Source of the DNA: Cloacimonetes bacterium UBA4175
GTDB taxonomy: Bacteria; Cloacimonadota; Cloacimonadia; Cloacimonadales; Cloacimonadaceae
Assembly: GCA_002379855.1 (NCBI GenBank)
Contig: DFUX01000036.1
Location: forward strand, 1 to 64,000
Direction: 5' to 3'
DNA length: 64,000 nucleotides
A program made the position numbers and the translations under genes. The first letter of the stretch is position 1. Each line of letters begins with the position of its first letter. A model generated the notes under the pieces. It was not told where the DNA came from, searched no databases, and was given only the letters and a program-made list of their open reading frames with translations. Positions 35,034 through 42,606 of the stretch are shown piece after piece.

Positions 35034-35552
35034 TTATGACCGGGCCCACTGGGCAGCTCCTTCTTCCAGCTCAAGGCGGCGTTTTATGCACTTGACGTAG
35101 CGTTTGAAGAGATAATCGTCATACCAGTCAGCATAGTGTTCCAGGACGATCTTATCCACCTTTATGATACGCTTTTTAAGTTCGGGGGGAATAGACTCCC
35201 ATTCTTTTTCGAAGGCCAAGCGGGACACTATTTCCAATTCATCAGTGCCATCCTGCCATTCAAGGTAGTCTATTATGTCCTCGTAGCACTTAACATCGTA
35301 TTCCGTGACCATTTTTATTCCTTTTCTTATGTGATTGTTGGTGAGCGAGACCACTTTGAAGTGAACTTCATGGTCAAGGTTAGCCAATATTTTTTCAAGA
35401 CTTTTGGGATGAAAAGTTTTAAGGGTGTTTTTGTCAAGGCTGAAGACGGTGAAGTTGAGTTTCTGTCCTCCTTCTATACCTATATCCAAATTTAAATCTG
35501 CAACACCAAAACTATTCACTTGACGAAATATAACAATCTCCTGAACTGACAT
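35034..35552 (-). CDS. hypothetical protein
   Basis: A 172-aa protein (start MSVQEIVIFRQ). No family was recognised. The N-terminal part (about 10-85) is beta-rich and the C-terminal half is helical and strongly charged (WESIPPELKKRIIKVDKIV, WYDDYLFKRYVKCIKRRLEL). The open frame runs on to 35738 but that region is the hydrogenase-operon DRTGG gene on the other strand, so the start was placed at 35552, only 25 bases from the divergent 35578 gene. A/T content is higher than in neighbours, which hints at acquisition. The ribosome site is weak. Confidence 0.5.
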   Translation of the reverse strand: MSVQEIVIFRQVNSFGVADLNLDIGIEGGQKLNFTVFSLDKNTLKTFHPKSLEKILANLDHEVHFKVVSLTNNHIRKGIKMVTEYDVKCYEDIIDYLEWQDGTDELEIVSRLAFEKEWESIPPELKKRIIKVDKIVLEHYADWYDDYLFKRYVKCIKRRLELEEGAAQWARS

Positions 35553-35577
35553 CACTTTATATAGCAGGTGAAATTCG

Positions 35578-35925
35578 ATGAAATTGAAAGAAATTGTGGC
35601 CATTCTGGATGGGGAGGTACTGCTCCCTGAGGTTGATTTGGAAATGGAGGTGCCCTGCGCCTTCTCGTCCGACCTGATCAGCGACATCCTGATGTGCACC
35701 AAGGAGCCTACCTTGTTGCTTACCGGGCTTACCAACAATCAGGTTATCCGCCTGTGTGACATGATCGACATCGTGGGCATTGTTTTTGTGCGGGGAAAAC
35801 GGCCTTTGCAAGAGATCATCGATATGGCGAGAGAGCGCAATATCCCTCTGATCTGCACTAATTATACCATGTACCGTTCCAGCGGTTTGCTTTTCAATGC
35901 GGGACTTCGCAGCTGCAAAATCTGA
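35578..35925 (+). CDS. DRTGG domain protein of the hydrogenase operon
   Basis: A 115-aa protein of the DRTGG type, a small alpha/beta domain often encoded beside [FeFe]-hydrogenase genes. Visible features are the N-terminal MKLKEIVAILDGEVL, the core CAFSSDLISDILMC, LLLTGLTNNQVIRLCDMID and the C-terminal IPLICTNYTMYRSSGLLF. It is the first gene of a 12-gene plus-strand operon ending at 45968. Its biochemical role is not established; association with hydrogenase regulation or assembly is from gene context. Confidence 0.8.
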   Translation: MKLKEIVAILDGEVLLPEVDLEMEVPCAFSSDLISDILMCTKEPTLLLTGLTNNQVIRLCDMIDIVGIVFVRGKRPLQEIIDMARERNIPLICTNYTMYRSSGLLFNAGLRSCKI

Positions 35926-35926
35926 A

Positions 35927-36427
35927 ATGGGCGAATACTGGTATATCCGGCCTGGCCTTGAGGAAAGCGTAAATGGCTTTTTCTCGGCTCAGCCCGAAGC
36001 AGACATGGCCTTGGAATCGCAGATACCGGAAAAGGATTTCAACCAGGCAGGCAAAGGCTCCGCTGAGGTGAAAAACTTGTTGAAACGCTTGGGCGTGAAT
36101 CCCGGGATACTCAGAAGGGTGGCAGTTGCCGCCTATGAAGCGGAAATCAATGTGGCGGCGCATTCCCTGGGCGGAACGATGATGTGCCGAATCTATGATG
36201 AGTTTATACACATAATTTTCAAGGATATGGGTCCGGGTATTGCAGATATTGAACAAGCCATGACTCCGGGCTATTCCACAGCAGATGAGATGGTGCGCGA
36301 GCTTGGTTTTGGCGCGGGACTGGGGCTGCCGAATATCAAGAAAAACTCAGATGCTTTACATATCCACTCCGAGCGTGGGAATCCGACCCTACTGGAGTTT
36401 TTAATCTATTTCATGAGCGATGAGTAA
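35927..36427 (+). CDS. RsbW-like anti-sigma-type ATPase
   Basis: A 166-aa HATPase_c protein of the anti-sigma regulatory factor type. The N box (AYEAEINVAAHS), G1 box (DMGPGIADIEQAM) and G2 box (GFGAGLGLPNI) are all present. The start MGEYWYI at 35927 is preferred over an ATG at 35897 because the family begins here. It lies one base after the DRTGG gene and overlaps the next gene by 8 bases. In hydrogenase operons of Firmicutes and Thermotogae such proteins are recurrent neighbours; the target is unknown. Confidence 0.82.
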   Translation: MGEYWYIRPGLEESVNGFFSAQPEADMALESQIPEKDFNQAGKGSAEVKNLLKRLGVNPGILRRVAVAAYEAEINVAAHSLGGTMMCRIYDEFIHIIFKDMGPGIADIEQAMTPGYSTADEMVRELGFGAGLGLPNIKKNSDALHIHSERGNPTLLEFLIYFMSDE

Positions 36428-37739
36428 ACAGGAAAAAGAATACTTTCACGCCCTGCATATCCTGGAAGATAACTGCACGGGCTGCACATCCTGCGTGAGG
36501 GTTTGCCCCACGGAGGCCATCCGGGTGCGCGACCGCAAGGCGAAGATCGATTCCCTGCGCTGCGTGGATTGCGGTAACTGCATCGAGGCCTGCGCCTTCC
36601 ATGCCATCATACCCCGCAGTGATACTCTGGATGTGATTCACAACTTCAAATACAAGGTGGCTATTATTTCCACCTCATATTTTGGCCAGTTCACCGAGGA
36701 TGTGTCCTATGAAGTGGCCAAACAGGCGCTTTATGAGCTGGGTTTTGACGATGTGCAGGAAGAGGCGATGGTGACCCAGTTTCAGGTGGAGATGATCCGC
36801 GATTATATCCGTGCCAATCGGGACAAAAGACCGATCCTGTCCAGCAACTGCCCCACTGTCGTGCGTCTGATCCAGCTCAAGTATCCGTCTCTGCTTTCCA
36901 ATCTTTTCCAACTGGAAGCTCCGATGAGCATCCTCACCCGCTATCTGCGCGAAAGCATCAAGCAGGAAAAAGGGTTGGAGGAGAATGAGATCGGGATCTT
37001 TCTGATCGTGCCCTGCGTGGCGCATGTTACCGCCGTGCACCAGCCGGAAGGAGCTTACAAGCATCTGCAGGACGGTGCTTTCTCGATCGGAATGATCTAT
37101 GGCAAGGTGCGCGAATATATCAAACATCTGAAAAACAATCCGCCCAAGATAGAAACCTTTCCCAAGGGGCTGATGTGGGCGCTGTCCGGCGTTCAGGCCG
37201 ATTTGGTTGATTGCGAAGACATCCGGGCGCTGTCGGTGAACGGCGTGGACAACGTTATGGAAATACTTTCCCGGGTGGAAGACCACTATCTGGACCAATA
37301 CGACTTCATAGTCCTGCGCAGTTGCACCAATGGATGCGTGGGTGGCTGTCTGAATGTGGAAAATCCTTTCGTGGCTATGAGCCGCATCAAGAAGATGATC
37401 AAGGAAGGCAAGGACAAGAAGATAGACGTCCACGATCTGATCGAGCTATATCACGCAGGTGAATTCGATGTGGCACCCCTTTCTTCGCGTCCCGTATTGG
37501 AACTGGACAAGGACATCAAGAAAGCCATAGTCAAGATGAAGAAGCTCAATGAGATCCTCACCAATCTGCCGGGCCTCAATTGTTGCGCCTGCGGGTCTCC
37601 CTCCTGCTATGCCCTGGCGGAGGATATCGTGCAGGGTAAAGCGACAATCGAGGATTGCATTGTGTTGCTGCGCAGACACAGTCGGGAAGAAGAAGAGAGC
37701 AAACAAGAAGAAATCAAATCAGCACAGGATAAAGTATGA
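36420..37739 (+). CDS. [FeFe]-hydrogenase-like protein with altered H-cluster motifs
   Basis: A 439-aa iron-sulfur protein: two [4Fe-4S] motifs at the N-terminus (CTGCTSCVRVCP, CVDCGNCIEAC), a hydrogenase large-subunit-like domain, and a C-terminal 4Fe-4S domain (LNCCACGSPSCYALAEDI). The three H-cluster motifs are altered: L1 reads SSNCPTVV (141-148; the proton-relay Cys replaced by Asn), L2 reads VPCVAH (197-202; no MPCxxK lysine) and L3 reads SCTNGCVGGC (about 301-310). The four cysteines that would hold the cubane remain. It is unlikely to be a standard H2 catalyst; a sensory or electron-transfer role is inferred. It resembles group C-type proteins but lacks a PAS domain. Confidence 0.82.
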   Translation: MSKQEKEYFHALHILEDNCTGCTSCVRVCPTEAIRVRDRKAKIDSLRCVDCGNCIEACAFHAIIPRSDTLDVIHNFKYKVAIISTSYFGQFTEDVSYEVAKQALYELGFDDVQEEAMVTQFQVEMIRDYIRANRDKRPILSSNCPTVVRLIQLKYPSLLSNLFQLEAPMSILTRYLRESIKQEKGLEENEIGIFLIVPCVAHVTAVHQPEGAYKHLQDGAFSIGMIYGKVREYIKHLKNNPPKIETFPKGLMWALSGVQADLVDCEDIRALSVNGVDNVMEILSRVEDHYLDQYDFIVLRSCTNGCVGGCLNVENPFVAMSRIKKMIKEGKDKKIDVHDLIELYHAGEFDVAPLSSRPVLELDKDIKKAIVKMKKLNEILTNLPGLNCCACGSPSCYALAEDIVQGKATIEDCIVLLRRHSREEEESKQEEIKSAQDKV

Positions 37740-38077
37740 TAACTTTGCATGAGTATCTGATGGAGATCGAGGGGACTAATCACACTCCCGGCCTCGATCC
37801 GCGCGGGATCATTTTAAAGGGCGGCTACGTTTGCGATATGCTCAGCGACGTGATGGGTTCTGCCAGGGAAGGTCTGGCCTGGATCACGATCATGAAGCAC
37901 CTGAACACCATTGCGGTTGCCAGTATGACCGGTGTTCCGGCGATCATCCTGGCCAAGGGCAACGTTCCCGAGCAAGCGGTGATCGACAAAGCCAGTGAAG
38001 AGGGCGTCTGCATCTGTTCAAGTGATTTGGACACCTTTTCTCTGGCGGGAATTCTTTACACGCTGCTCCAAAAATAG
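37736..38077 (+). CDS. DRTGG-like protein, second copy
   Basis: A 113-aa small alpha/beta protein (ITLHEYLMEIEG ... GLAWITIMKHLNTIAVASMTG ... GVCICSSDLDTFSLAGILY) of the same general type as the first gene of the operon. The ATG overlaps the previous stop (ATGA), so it is translationally coupled. Function unknown; tied to the hydrogenase by context. Confidence 0.75.
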   Translation: MITLHEYLMEIEGTNHTPGLDPRGIILKGGYVCDMLSDVMGSAREGLAWITIMKHLNTIAVASMTGVPAIILAKGNVPEQAVIDKASEEGVCICSSDLDTFSLAGILYTLLQK

Positions 38078-38083
38078 GATGCG

Positions 38084-38821
38084 ATGCGCTGGTTTACCGC
38101 AGATCTGCACATCCACTCGGTCCTCTCACCCTGTGGAGGCTTGGAAATGGCCCCCAAAGCGCTGATAGGATGCCTGAAAAGCCTGGGGATAGATTGGATG
38201 GCGATCACGGACCACAACACTCTGGCAAACTGTCCGGCTTACGCTGCCGTTGCGGAGCGGGAAGGGGTCAGTTTTACCTGGGGTGTGGAAGTACAGACCG
38301 CTGAAGAAATACATCTGCTGGTGTATTTTGACCAGCCAGACAAGGCGCAGGCATTTGGGGACGAGCTATACGAGTCGCTGCTGCCGCTGCCCAACGACCC
38401 TGATTTTTTTGGGGATCAAGTAATCATTGACGAAAATGAGAACATTTTAGGAATGGAACAAAGAGCCTTGCTCAATTCATCCATCTGGGATTTGAACACG
38501 TCCGTGGCAAAGGCAATGGAGTTTGGCGGATACTGCGTTCCGGCGCATATCGATGCTGAAGTAAACAGCATAATCGGTCAACTTGGCTTTCTGCCTGCGG
38601 AACCGGTCTTTCCCTTGTTGGGTATTAGTGCCGGGCTCAATTTGGAGCAGTATCTGTCCAAACATCCTGAACTGCGGGGGAAAGCCTTTCTGCGCTGTTC
38701 CGATGCCCACTATCTGAACGATCTGGGCAGCGGCAGCAGCAAGGTGTTCGCGCACGATGCCAGAGTATCCGAACTGGCCAAGGCAGCCCTCAACTTGGAA
38801 GAAAGAAGATTGTTAGTATAA
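38084..38821 (+). CDS. PHP domain metal-dependent phosphoesterase-like protein
   Basis: A 245-aa PHP-domain protein. The metal-binding motifs ADLHIHSVLSPC, AITDHNT and the late CSDAHYLNDLG are visible, so an active metal site is likely. Stand-alone PHP proteins are frequent in [FeFe]-hydrogenase operons of anaerobes; the substrate is not known. It lies 6 bases after the DRTGG-like gene and is followed, after a GGAGGAG site, by hydC. Confidence 0.88.
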   Translation: MRWFTADLHIHSVLSPCGGLEMAPKALIGCLKSLGIDWMAITDHNTLANCPAYAAVAEREGVSFTWGVEVQTAEEIHLLVYFDQPDKAQAFGDELYESLLPLPNDPDFFGDQVIIDENENILGMEQRALLNSSIWDLNTSVAKAMEFGGYCVPAHIDAEVNSIIGQLGFLPAEPVFPLLGISAGLNLEQYLSKHPELRGKAFLRCSDAHYLNDLGSGSSKVFAHDARVSELAKAALNLEERRLLV

Positions 38822-38843
38822 AAAATATAGAACAGGAGGAGAA

Positions 38844-39326
38844 ATGAATCCCATTTCTCAACAAGACAACCTGCTATATGACAAACTGCGCGCTGTCATT
38901 GCAGAAAGAAAGAATCTGCGCAATCCGCTCATTGAGATCCTGCGCAATGCCCAGGAAATCTTTGGTTATCTGCCCATCGAGGTTCAGGAGTTCATTGCAC
39001 AGGAAATGAACATTCCCGCCAGTAAAATTTACGGTGTGGTGACTTTTTACAATTTCTTTTCCATGAAACCCCGCGGAAAATATACCCTCAACATCTGCAT
39101 GGGAACCGCCTGCTTCGTGAAAGGCGCGCCCCGCCTATTGCAGATGATCAGCGACGAGCTGGGGGTGGAAGTTGGCGAAACCACTTCCGACGGCCGCTTT
39201 ACGGTTAGCGCGGTGCGTTGTGTGGGGGCTTGCTCTTTGGCTCCGGTCTTTGTGATCGGGGAAGACACCTTTGGCAGAATCGAAACCCGGGATAAGATCA
39301 ACGAAATTCTGAAGAAATACGACTGA
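38844..39326 (+). CDS. hydC: NuoE-like [2Fe-2S] subunit HydC, first copy
   Basis: A 160-aa thioredoxin-like [2Fe-2S] protein of the NuoE/HydC family, part of the electron-bifurcating HydABC hydrogenase. The four cluster cysteines are present in CMGTACFVKGAP and CVGACSLAPV. N-terminal helices and GVVTFYNFFSMKPRG are typical. An AGGAGGAG site precedes the ATG. A second HydC lies at 42151. Confidence 0.93.
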   Translation: MNPISQQDNLLYDKLRAVIAERKNLRNPLIEILRNAQEIFGYLPIEVQEFIAQEMNIPASKIYGVVTFYNFFSMKPRGKYTLNICMGTACFVKGAPRLLQMISDELGVEVGETTSDGRFTVSAVRCVGACSLAPVFVIGEDTFGRIETRDKINEILKKYD

Positions 39327-39339
39327 TGCGGATATTGTA

Positions 39340-39909
39340 ATGCAAGACATTTCACTGCATCTGCTGGACATCATTGAAAACTCTGTCCGGGCTGCCGCGA
39401 AAAACATCAAGGTCCGTGTGATTAAAGACCACAAACAGAACCTATTGCGCGTCATTGTGGAAGATGATGGAGTTGGCATGGACACCGGAACCCTGGAGAT
39501 GGCTCAGAATCCTTTCTATTCAAGCAAGGAAAAGCGGGCCAAAAAAGTGGGCTTGGGCATTCCACTGTTCAAGCAAAACGCGGAACTTGCCAACGGCTGT
39601 TTCAACATGACCAGCGAACCAGGCTTCGGGACCGTTCTGACAGCGGACTTTGAGCTTGATCACATCGACAGGATGCCTTTGGGTAATCTCAAAGACACTC
39701 TGCTGGGCGTCATTATCGGGCATCCGGATGTGGATTATCAGATTACTTTGCTGTCCCGCGAAAAGGGGAGGGAGCAATCCTTTCACTTCAGCACGGCAGC
39801 AATAAAAGAAGAGCTGGGAGATATCCCGCTCACCTACCCGGATGTGATCGAATACATCGATCAAAGTTTACAAGAAGGAATACAAAATACAAACATGGAG
39901 GTGGTCTGA
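39340..39909 (+). CDS. GHKL-type ATPase domain protein
   Basis: A 189-aa protein with a histidine-kinase-like ATPase domain: N box LLDIIENSVRAAAKNIKV, G1 VEDDGVGMD, and a G2-like KKVGLGIPLFKQNAE. No dimerization or phospho-accepting histidine domain is present, so it is not a complete sensor kinase. The C-terminal part (about 105-189) is family specific. Such ATPases are common between hydC and hydB genes in bifurcating-hydrogenase operons. Its stop overlaps the next ATG by one base. Confidence 0.85.
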   Translation: MQDISLHLLDIIENSVRAAAKNIKVRVIKDHKQNLLRVIVEDDGVGMDTGTLEMAQNPFYSSKEKRAKKVGLGIPLFKQNAELANGCFNMTSEPGFGTVLTADFELDHIDRMPLGNLKDTLLGVIIGHPDVDYQITLLSREKGREQSFHFSTAAIKEELGDIPLTYPDVIEYIDQSLQEGIQNTNMEVV

Positions 39910-40274
39910 TGAAGACACTCGCAGACCTTAAAAAAATCCGTGAGAAAGCCCAGGAAGAAATGAAGCTTCGTGGCTCAAGCGTGCGCATCAAGATCGTTGT
40001 TGGGATGGGAACATCCGGCATCGCCATGGGCGCTCGTGAAGTCATGAAAACCTTCCTGGAAGAGATTTCGAACCGCAATCTGACTGATGTCATCGTGACT
40101 CAGACAGGGGAAAAAGGACTATCCTCACTGGAGCCGGTAGTGGATTTGATCGAAGAAGATAAACCCAAGGTCACCTATGGCAATATGACCCCCGACAAAG
40201 TAAAAAAAGTGGTCGTGGAGCACATTGTTAACGGCAGGATAGTTTCCGATTACGTGGTTGCCACGGGTAACTGA
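39909..40274 (+). CDS. HndB-like thioredoxin-fold protein without cysteines
   Basis: A 121-aa protein of the HndB/[2Fe-2S] thioredoxin-like type that usually binds an iron-sulfur cluster. The fold is recognisable (LADLKKIREKAQEEM, IVVGMGTSGIAMGAREVM, VTQTGEKGLSSLEPVVDL), but there is no cysteine in the whole protein: the usual GTC is GTS, and the usual TGCxGxC is TGEKGLS. It therefore cannot hold the cluster and is probably structural or regulatory. It sits between the GHKL gene and hydB. Confidence 0.8.
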   Translation: MKTLADLKKIREKAQEEMKLRGSSVRIKIVVGMGTSGIAMGAREVMKTFLEEISNRNLTDVIVTQTGEKGLSSLEPVVDLIEEDKPKVTYGNMTPDKVKKVVVEHIVNGRIVSDYVVATGN

Positions 40275-40287
40275 CGGAGGGATGGAA

Positions 40288-42141
40288 ATGTCTTTGAAAA
40301 GAATTGACCTGCTGATCTGCTGTGGCTCAGGCTGTATATCGGCGGGCGCGCTGAAAATCAAGGAAAGGTTTCACGCTGTTCTCAGCGAGAAAGGCCTGAC
40401 CAACGAAATCAATATTATCGAAACCGGCTGTATGGGTCCCTGTGACTACGGTCCGGTGATGGTTATCTATCCTGAAGGCATCTTCTACAAAAAAGTTACC
40501 CCGGAAGATGTAGATGAGATAGTAGCCGAGCACTTTGTGAAGGGACGCCCGGTCCAGCGGCTGATGCTGCAGGACGAAGATAAGACCATTGCCGCCCACA
40601 AGGAAGTACCGTTCTATCAGAAACAGGTTAAAGTGGCACTGGCCAACTGCGGCTTCATCGATCCGGAAAGCCTGGAAGAGTATATCGCCACCGGCGGATA
40701 CGAAGCTTTGGGCACCGTTCTCACCCAGATGACGCCTCAACAGGCCATAGACGTGGTGAAAGAATCCGGTCTGCGCGGCCGCGGTGGTGCTGGTTTCCCC
40801 ACCCACATGAAATGGAAGATGGTGCATGATCGCAAGGAAGACCAGAAGTATGTGATCTGCAACGGCGATGAGGGCGACCCCGGAGCCTTTATGGATCGCT
40901 CGCTTTTGGAAGGCGATCCCCACAGAATCCTCGAAGGTATGATGCTTTGCGCCTATTCGATCGGTGCATCCCAAGGATTCTTCTACATCCGCGCCGAGTA
41001 TCCCCTTGCTATCAAGAGGATCAAACAAGCCATCGAGCAGGCCCGTGAAGTTGGCCTGATGGGCAAGAACATCTTCGGAACGGATTTCTGTTTCGAAGCT
41101 GAAGTCCGCACCGGAGCAGGCGCATTCGTCTGCGGTGAGGAAATGGCCCTGATCCATTCCATCGAAGGCGAACGCGGCAATCCCACACCCAAACCACCTT
41201 ATCCCGCTGTGAGCGGCTTGTGGGGCAAACCCACTGTGGTGAATAACGTGGAGACCCTGGCCAACCTGCCCACGATCTTTGTAAAAGGTGCCAAATGGTT
41301 TTCCACTATGGGCACCGAAACCAGCAAAGGCACCAAGGTCTTTGCCCTCACAGGTGACATCAGAAACACCGGTCTGGTGGAAGTTCCGATGGGTACCACC
41401 CTGCGCGAGATGATCTTTGATGTGGGTGGCGGTATGATCGGCGGAAACGAATTCAAAGCGGTTCAATTGGGAGGACCTTCCGGCGGCTGCCTTACGGCAG
41501 AGCATCTGGATGTTCCCGTTGATTATGAAACCCTGAAGGCGCGCGGCGCCATGATGGGCTCCGGCGGCGTGATCGTGATGGATGACCAGAAGTGCATGGT
41601 CAACGTAGCCAAGTTCTTTATGGACTTCTGCGTGGATGAATCCTGCGGCAAATGCTCCCCCTGCCGGATCGGACTCAAGCAGATGTACAACATCCTGGAC
41701 CGCATCACCAAAGGCGAAGGCCAGGAAGGGGATATCGAGGAACTGCAACGCTTGGGTGAGACTGTCGCCAAGATTTCGCTGTGCGGACTTGGTCAAACAG
41801 CACCCAATCCTGTCCTCTCCACCATCCGTTATTTCCGTAATGAGTATGAGGCCCATATAAAAGACAAAGCTTGCCACACCAAGGTTTGTCGGGATCTCTT
41901 CCATTTCAAAATCGACAAATCACGCTGCATCGGTTGTTCCCTTTGCTCGCGCAAGTGCCCAGCGAACTGCATATCCGGTTCGCGTGAAGATAAATACACC
42001 ATCGGTCAAGTGGATTGCGTCAAATGTGGAAACTGCCAGGATGTCTGTCCCGTGAAGGCGATCGATCGTATCCCTGGAATACACAGCGACGTAACCGCCC
42101 ACAAGGAAGCTCTGCTAAAACGAAAGGCGCGTGAAGATTAA
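40288..42141 (+). CDS. hydB: NuoF-like NADH/FMN subunit HydB, complete form
   Basis: A 617-aa flavoprotein: N-terminal [2Fe-2S] thioredoxin-like domain (LICCGSGCISAGA, TGCMGPCDYGP), NuoF core with GLRGRGGAGFPTHMKW and CNGDEGDPGAFMDR (FMN/NADH site), the [4Fe-4S] motif ESCGKCSPCRIG, and a C-terminal pair of ferredoxin clusters (CIGCSLCSRKCP, CVKCGNCQDVCP). This is the standard HydB/HndC layout of bifurcating hydrogenases. The ATG at 40288 has GGAGGG 6 bases upstream; earlier starts lack this spacing. It is followed after 9 bases by the second hydC. Confidence 0.94.
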   Translation: MSLKRIDLLICCGSGCISAGALKIKERFHAVLSEKGLTNEINIIETGCMGPCDYGPVMVIYPEGIFYKKVTPEDVDEIVAEHFVKGRPVQRLMLQDEDKTIAAHKEVPFYQKQVKVALANCGFIDPESLEEYIATGGYEALGTVLTQMTPQQAIDVVKESGLRGRGGAGFPTHMKWKMVHDRKEDQKYVICNGDEGDPGAFMDRSLLEGDPHRILEGMMLCAYSIGASQGFFYIRAEYPLAIKRIKQAIEQAREVGLMGKNIFGTDFCFEAEVRTGAGAFVCGEEMALIHSIEGERGNPTPKPPYPAVSGLWGKPTVVNNVETLANLPTIFVKGAKWFSTMGTETSKGTKVFALTGDIRNTGLVEVPMGTTLREMIFDVGGGMIGGNEFKAVQLGGPSGGCLTAEHLDVPVDYETLKARGAMMGSGGVIVMDDQKCMVNVAKFFMDFCVDESCGKCSPCRIGLKQMYNILDRITKGEGQEGDIEELQRLGETVAKISLCGLGQTAPNPVLSTIRYFRNEYEAHIKDKACHTKVCRDLFHFKIDKSRCIGCSLCSRKCPANCISGSREDKYTIGQVDCVKCGNCQDVCPVKAIDRIPGIHSDVTAHKEALLKRKARED

Positions 42142-42150
42142 GGAGTACTT

Positions 42151-42603
42151 ATGTACCGAGAAATCTGTAGCAAATACGCTCCCGACAAAGACAACCTGAT
42201 CTGCATCCTGCACGAGATCCAGAACAGCCATCCTCAGCATTACATCTCTGAGGAGGCTGTCCAGACCGTGGCAGAGTATCTGGGAGTGCCGGCCAACCAT
42301 ATCTATGGCGTGCTTACATTCTACACCATGTACAGCACAAAACCGCGGGGCCAGAACATCATCCGCCTGTGCGAATCTCCGCCCTGCTACATCAAGGGCT
42401 CAGAAAACATCCTGCATAAGCTGATGACTCTGCTGGATATCGAGGTGGGCGAGACCACCAAAGATGGCTGCTTCACCCTGGAGCTTTGCGCTTGCCTTGG
42501 TGTATGCGGAAACGCGCCAGTCATGATGATCAACAACGATGTCTACGGCGATCTCACCGAAGAAAAAGTGGAAGAGATCATCGAAAAAGTGAGAAGGGGG
42601 TAG
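42151..42603 (+). CDS. hydC: NuoE-like [2Fe-2S] subunit HydC, second copy
   Basis: A 150-aa NuoE/HydC protein with the four cluster cysteines in CESPPCYIKGSE and CACLGVCGNAPV, and GVLTFYTMYSTKPRGQ as in the first copy. The two HydC proteins are clearly paralogous but differ in the first cluster motif (CESPPC against CMGTAC). It lies between the complete and the reduced HydB, so the operon holds two HydBC pairs. Confidence 0.93.
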   Translation: MYREICSKYAPDKDNLICILHEIQNSHPQHYISEEAVQTVAEYLGVPANHIYGVLTFYTMYSTKPRGQNIIRLCESPPCYIKGSENILHKLMTLLDIEVGETTKDGCFTLELCACLGVCGNAPVMMINNDVYGDLTEEKVEEIIEKVRRG

Positions 42604-42606
42604 AAG

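Noticed and set aside
40327..41904. 525-codon minus-strand frame inside hydB
   Set aside because: Antisense to an intact hydB with all cofactor motifs; composition is typical of a shadow frame. Similar long antisense frames in hutH, ppdK and hydA were dropped for the same reason.
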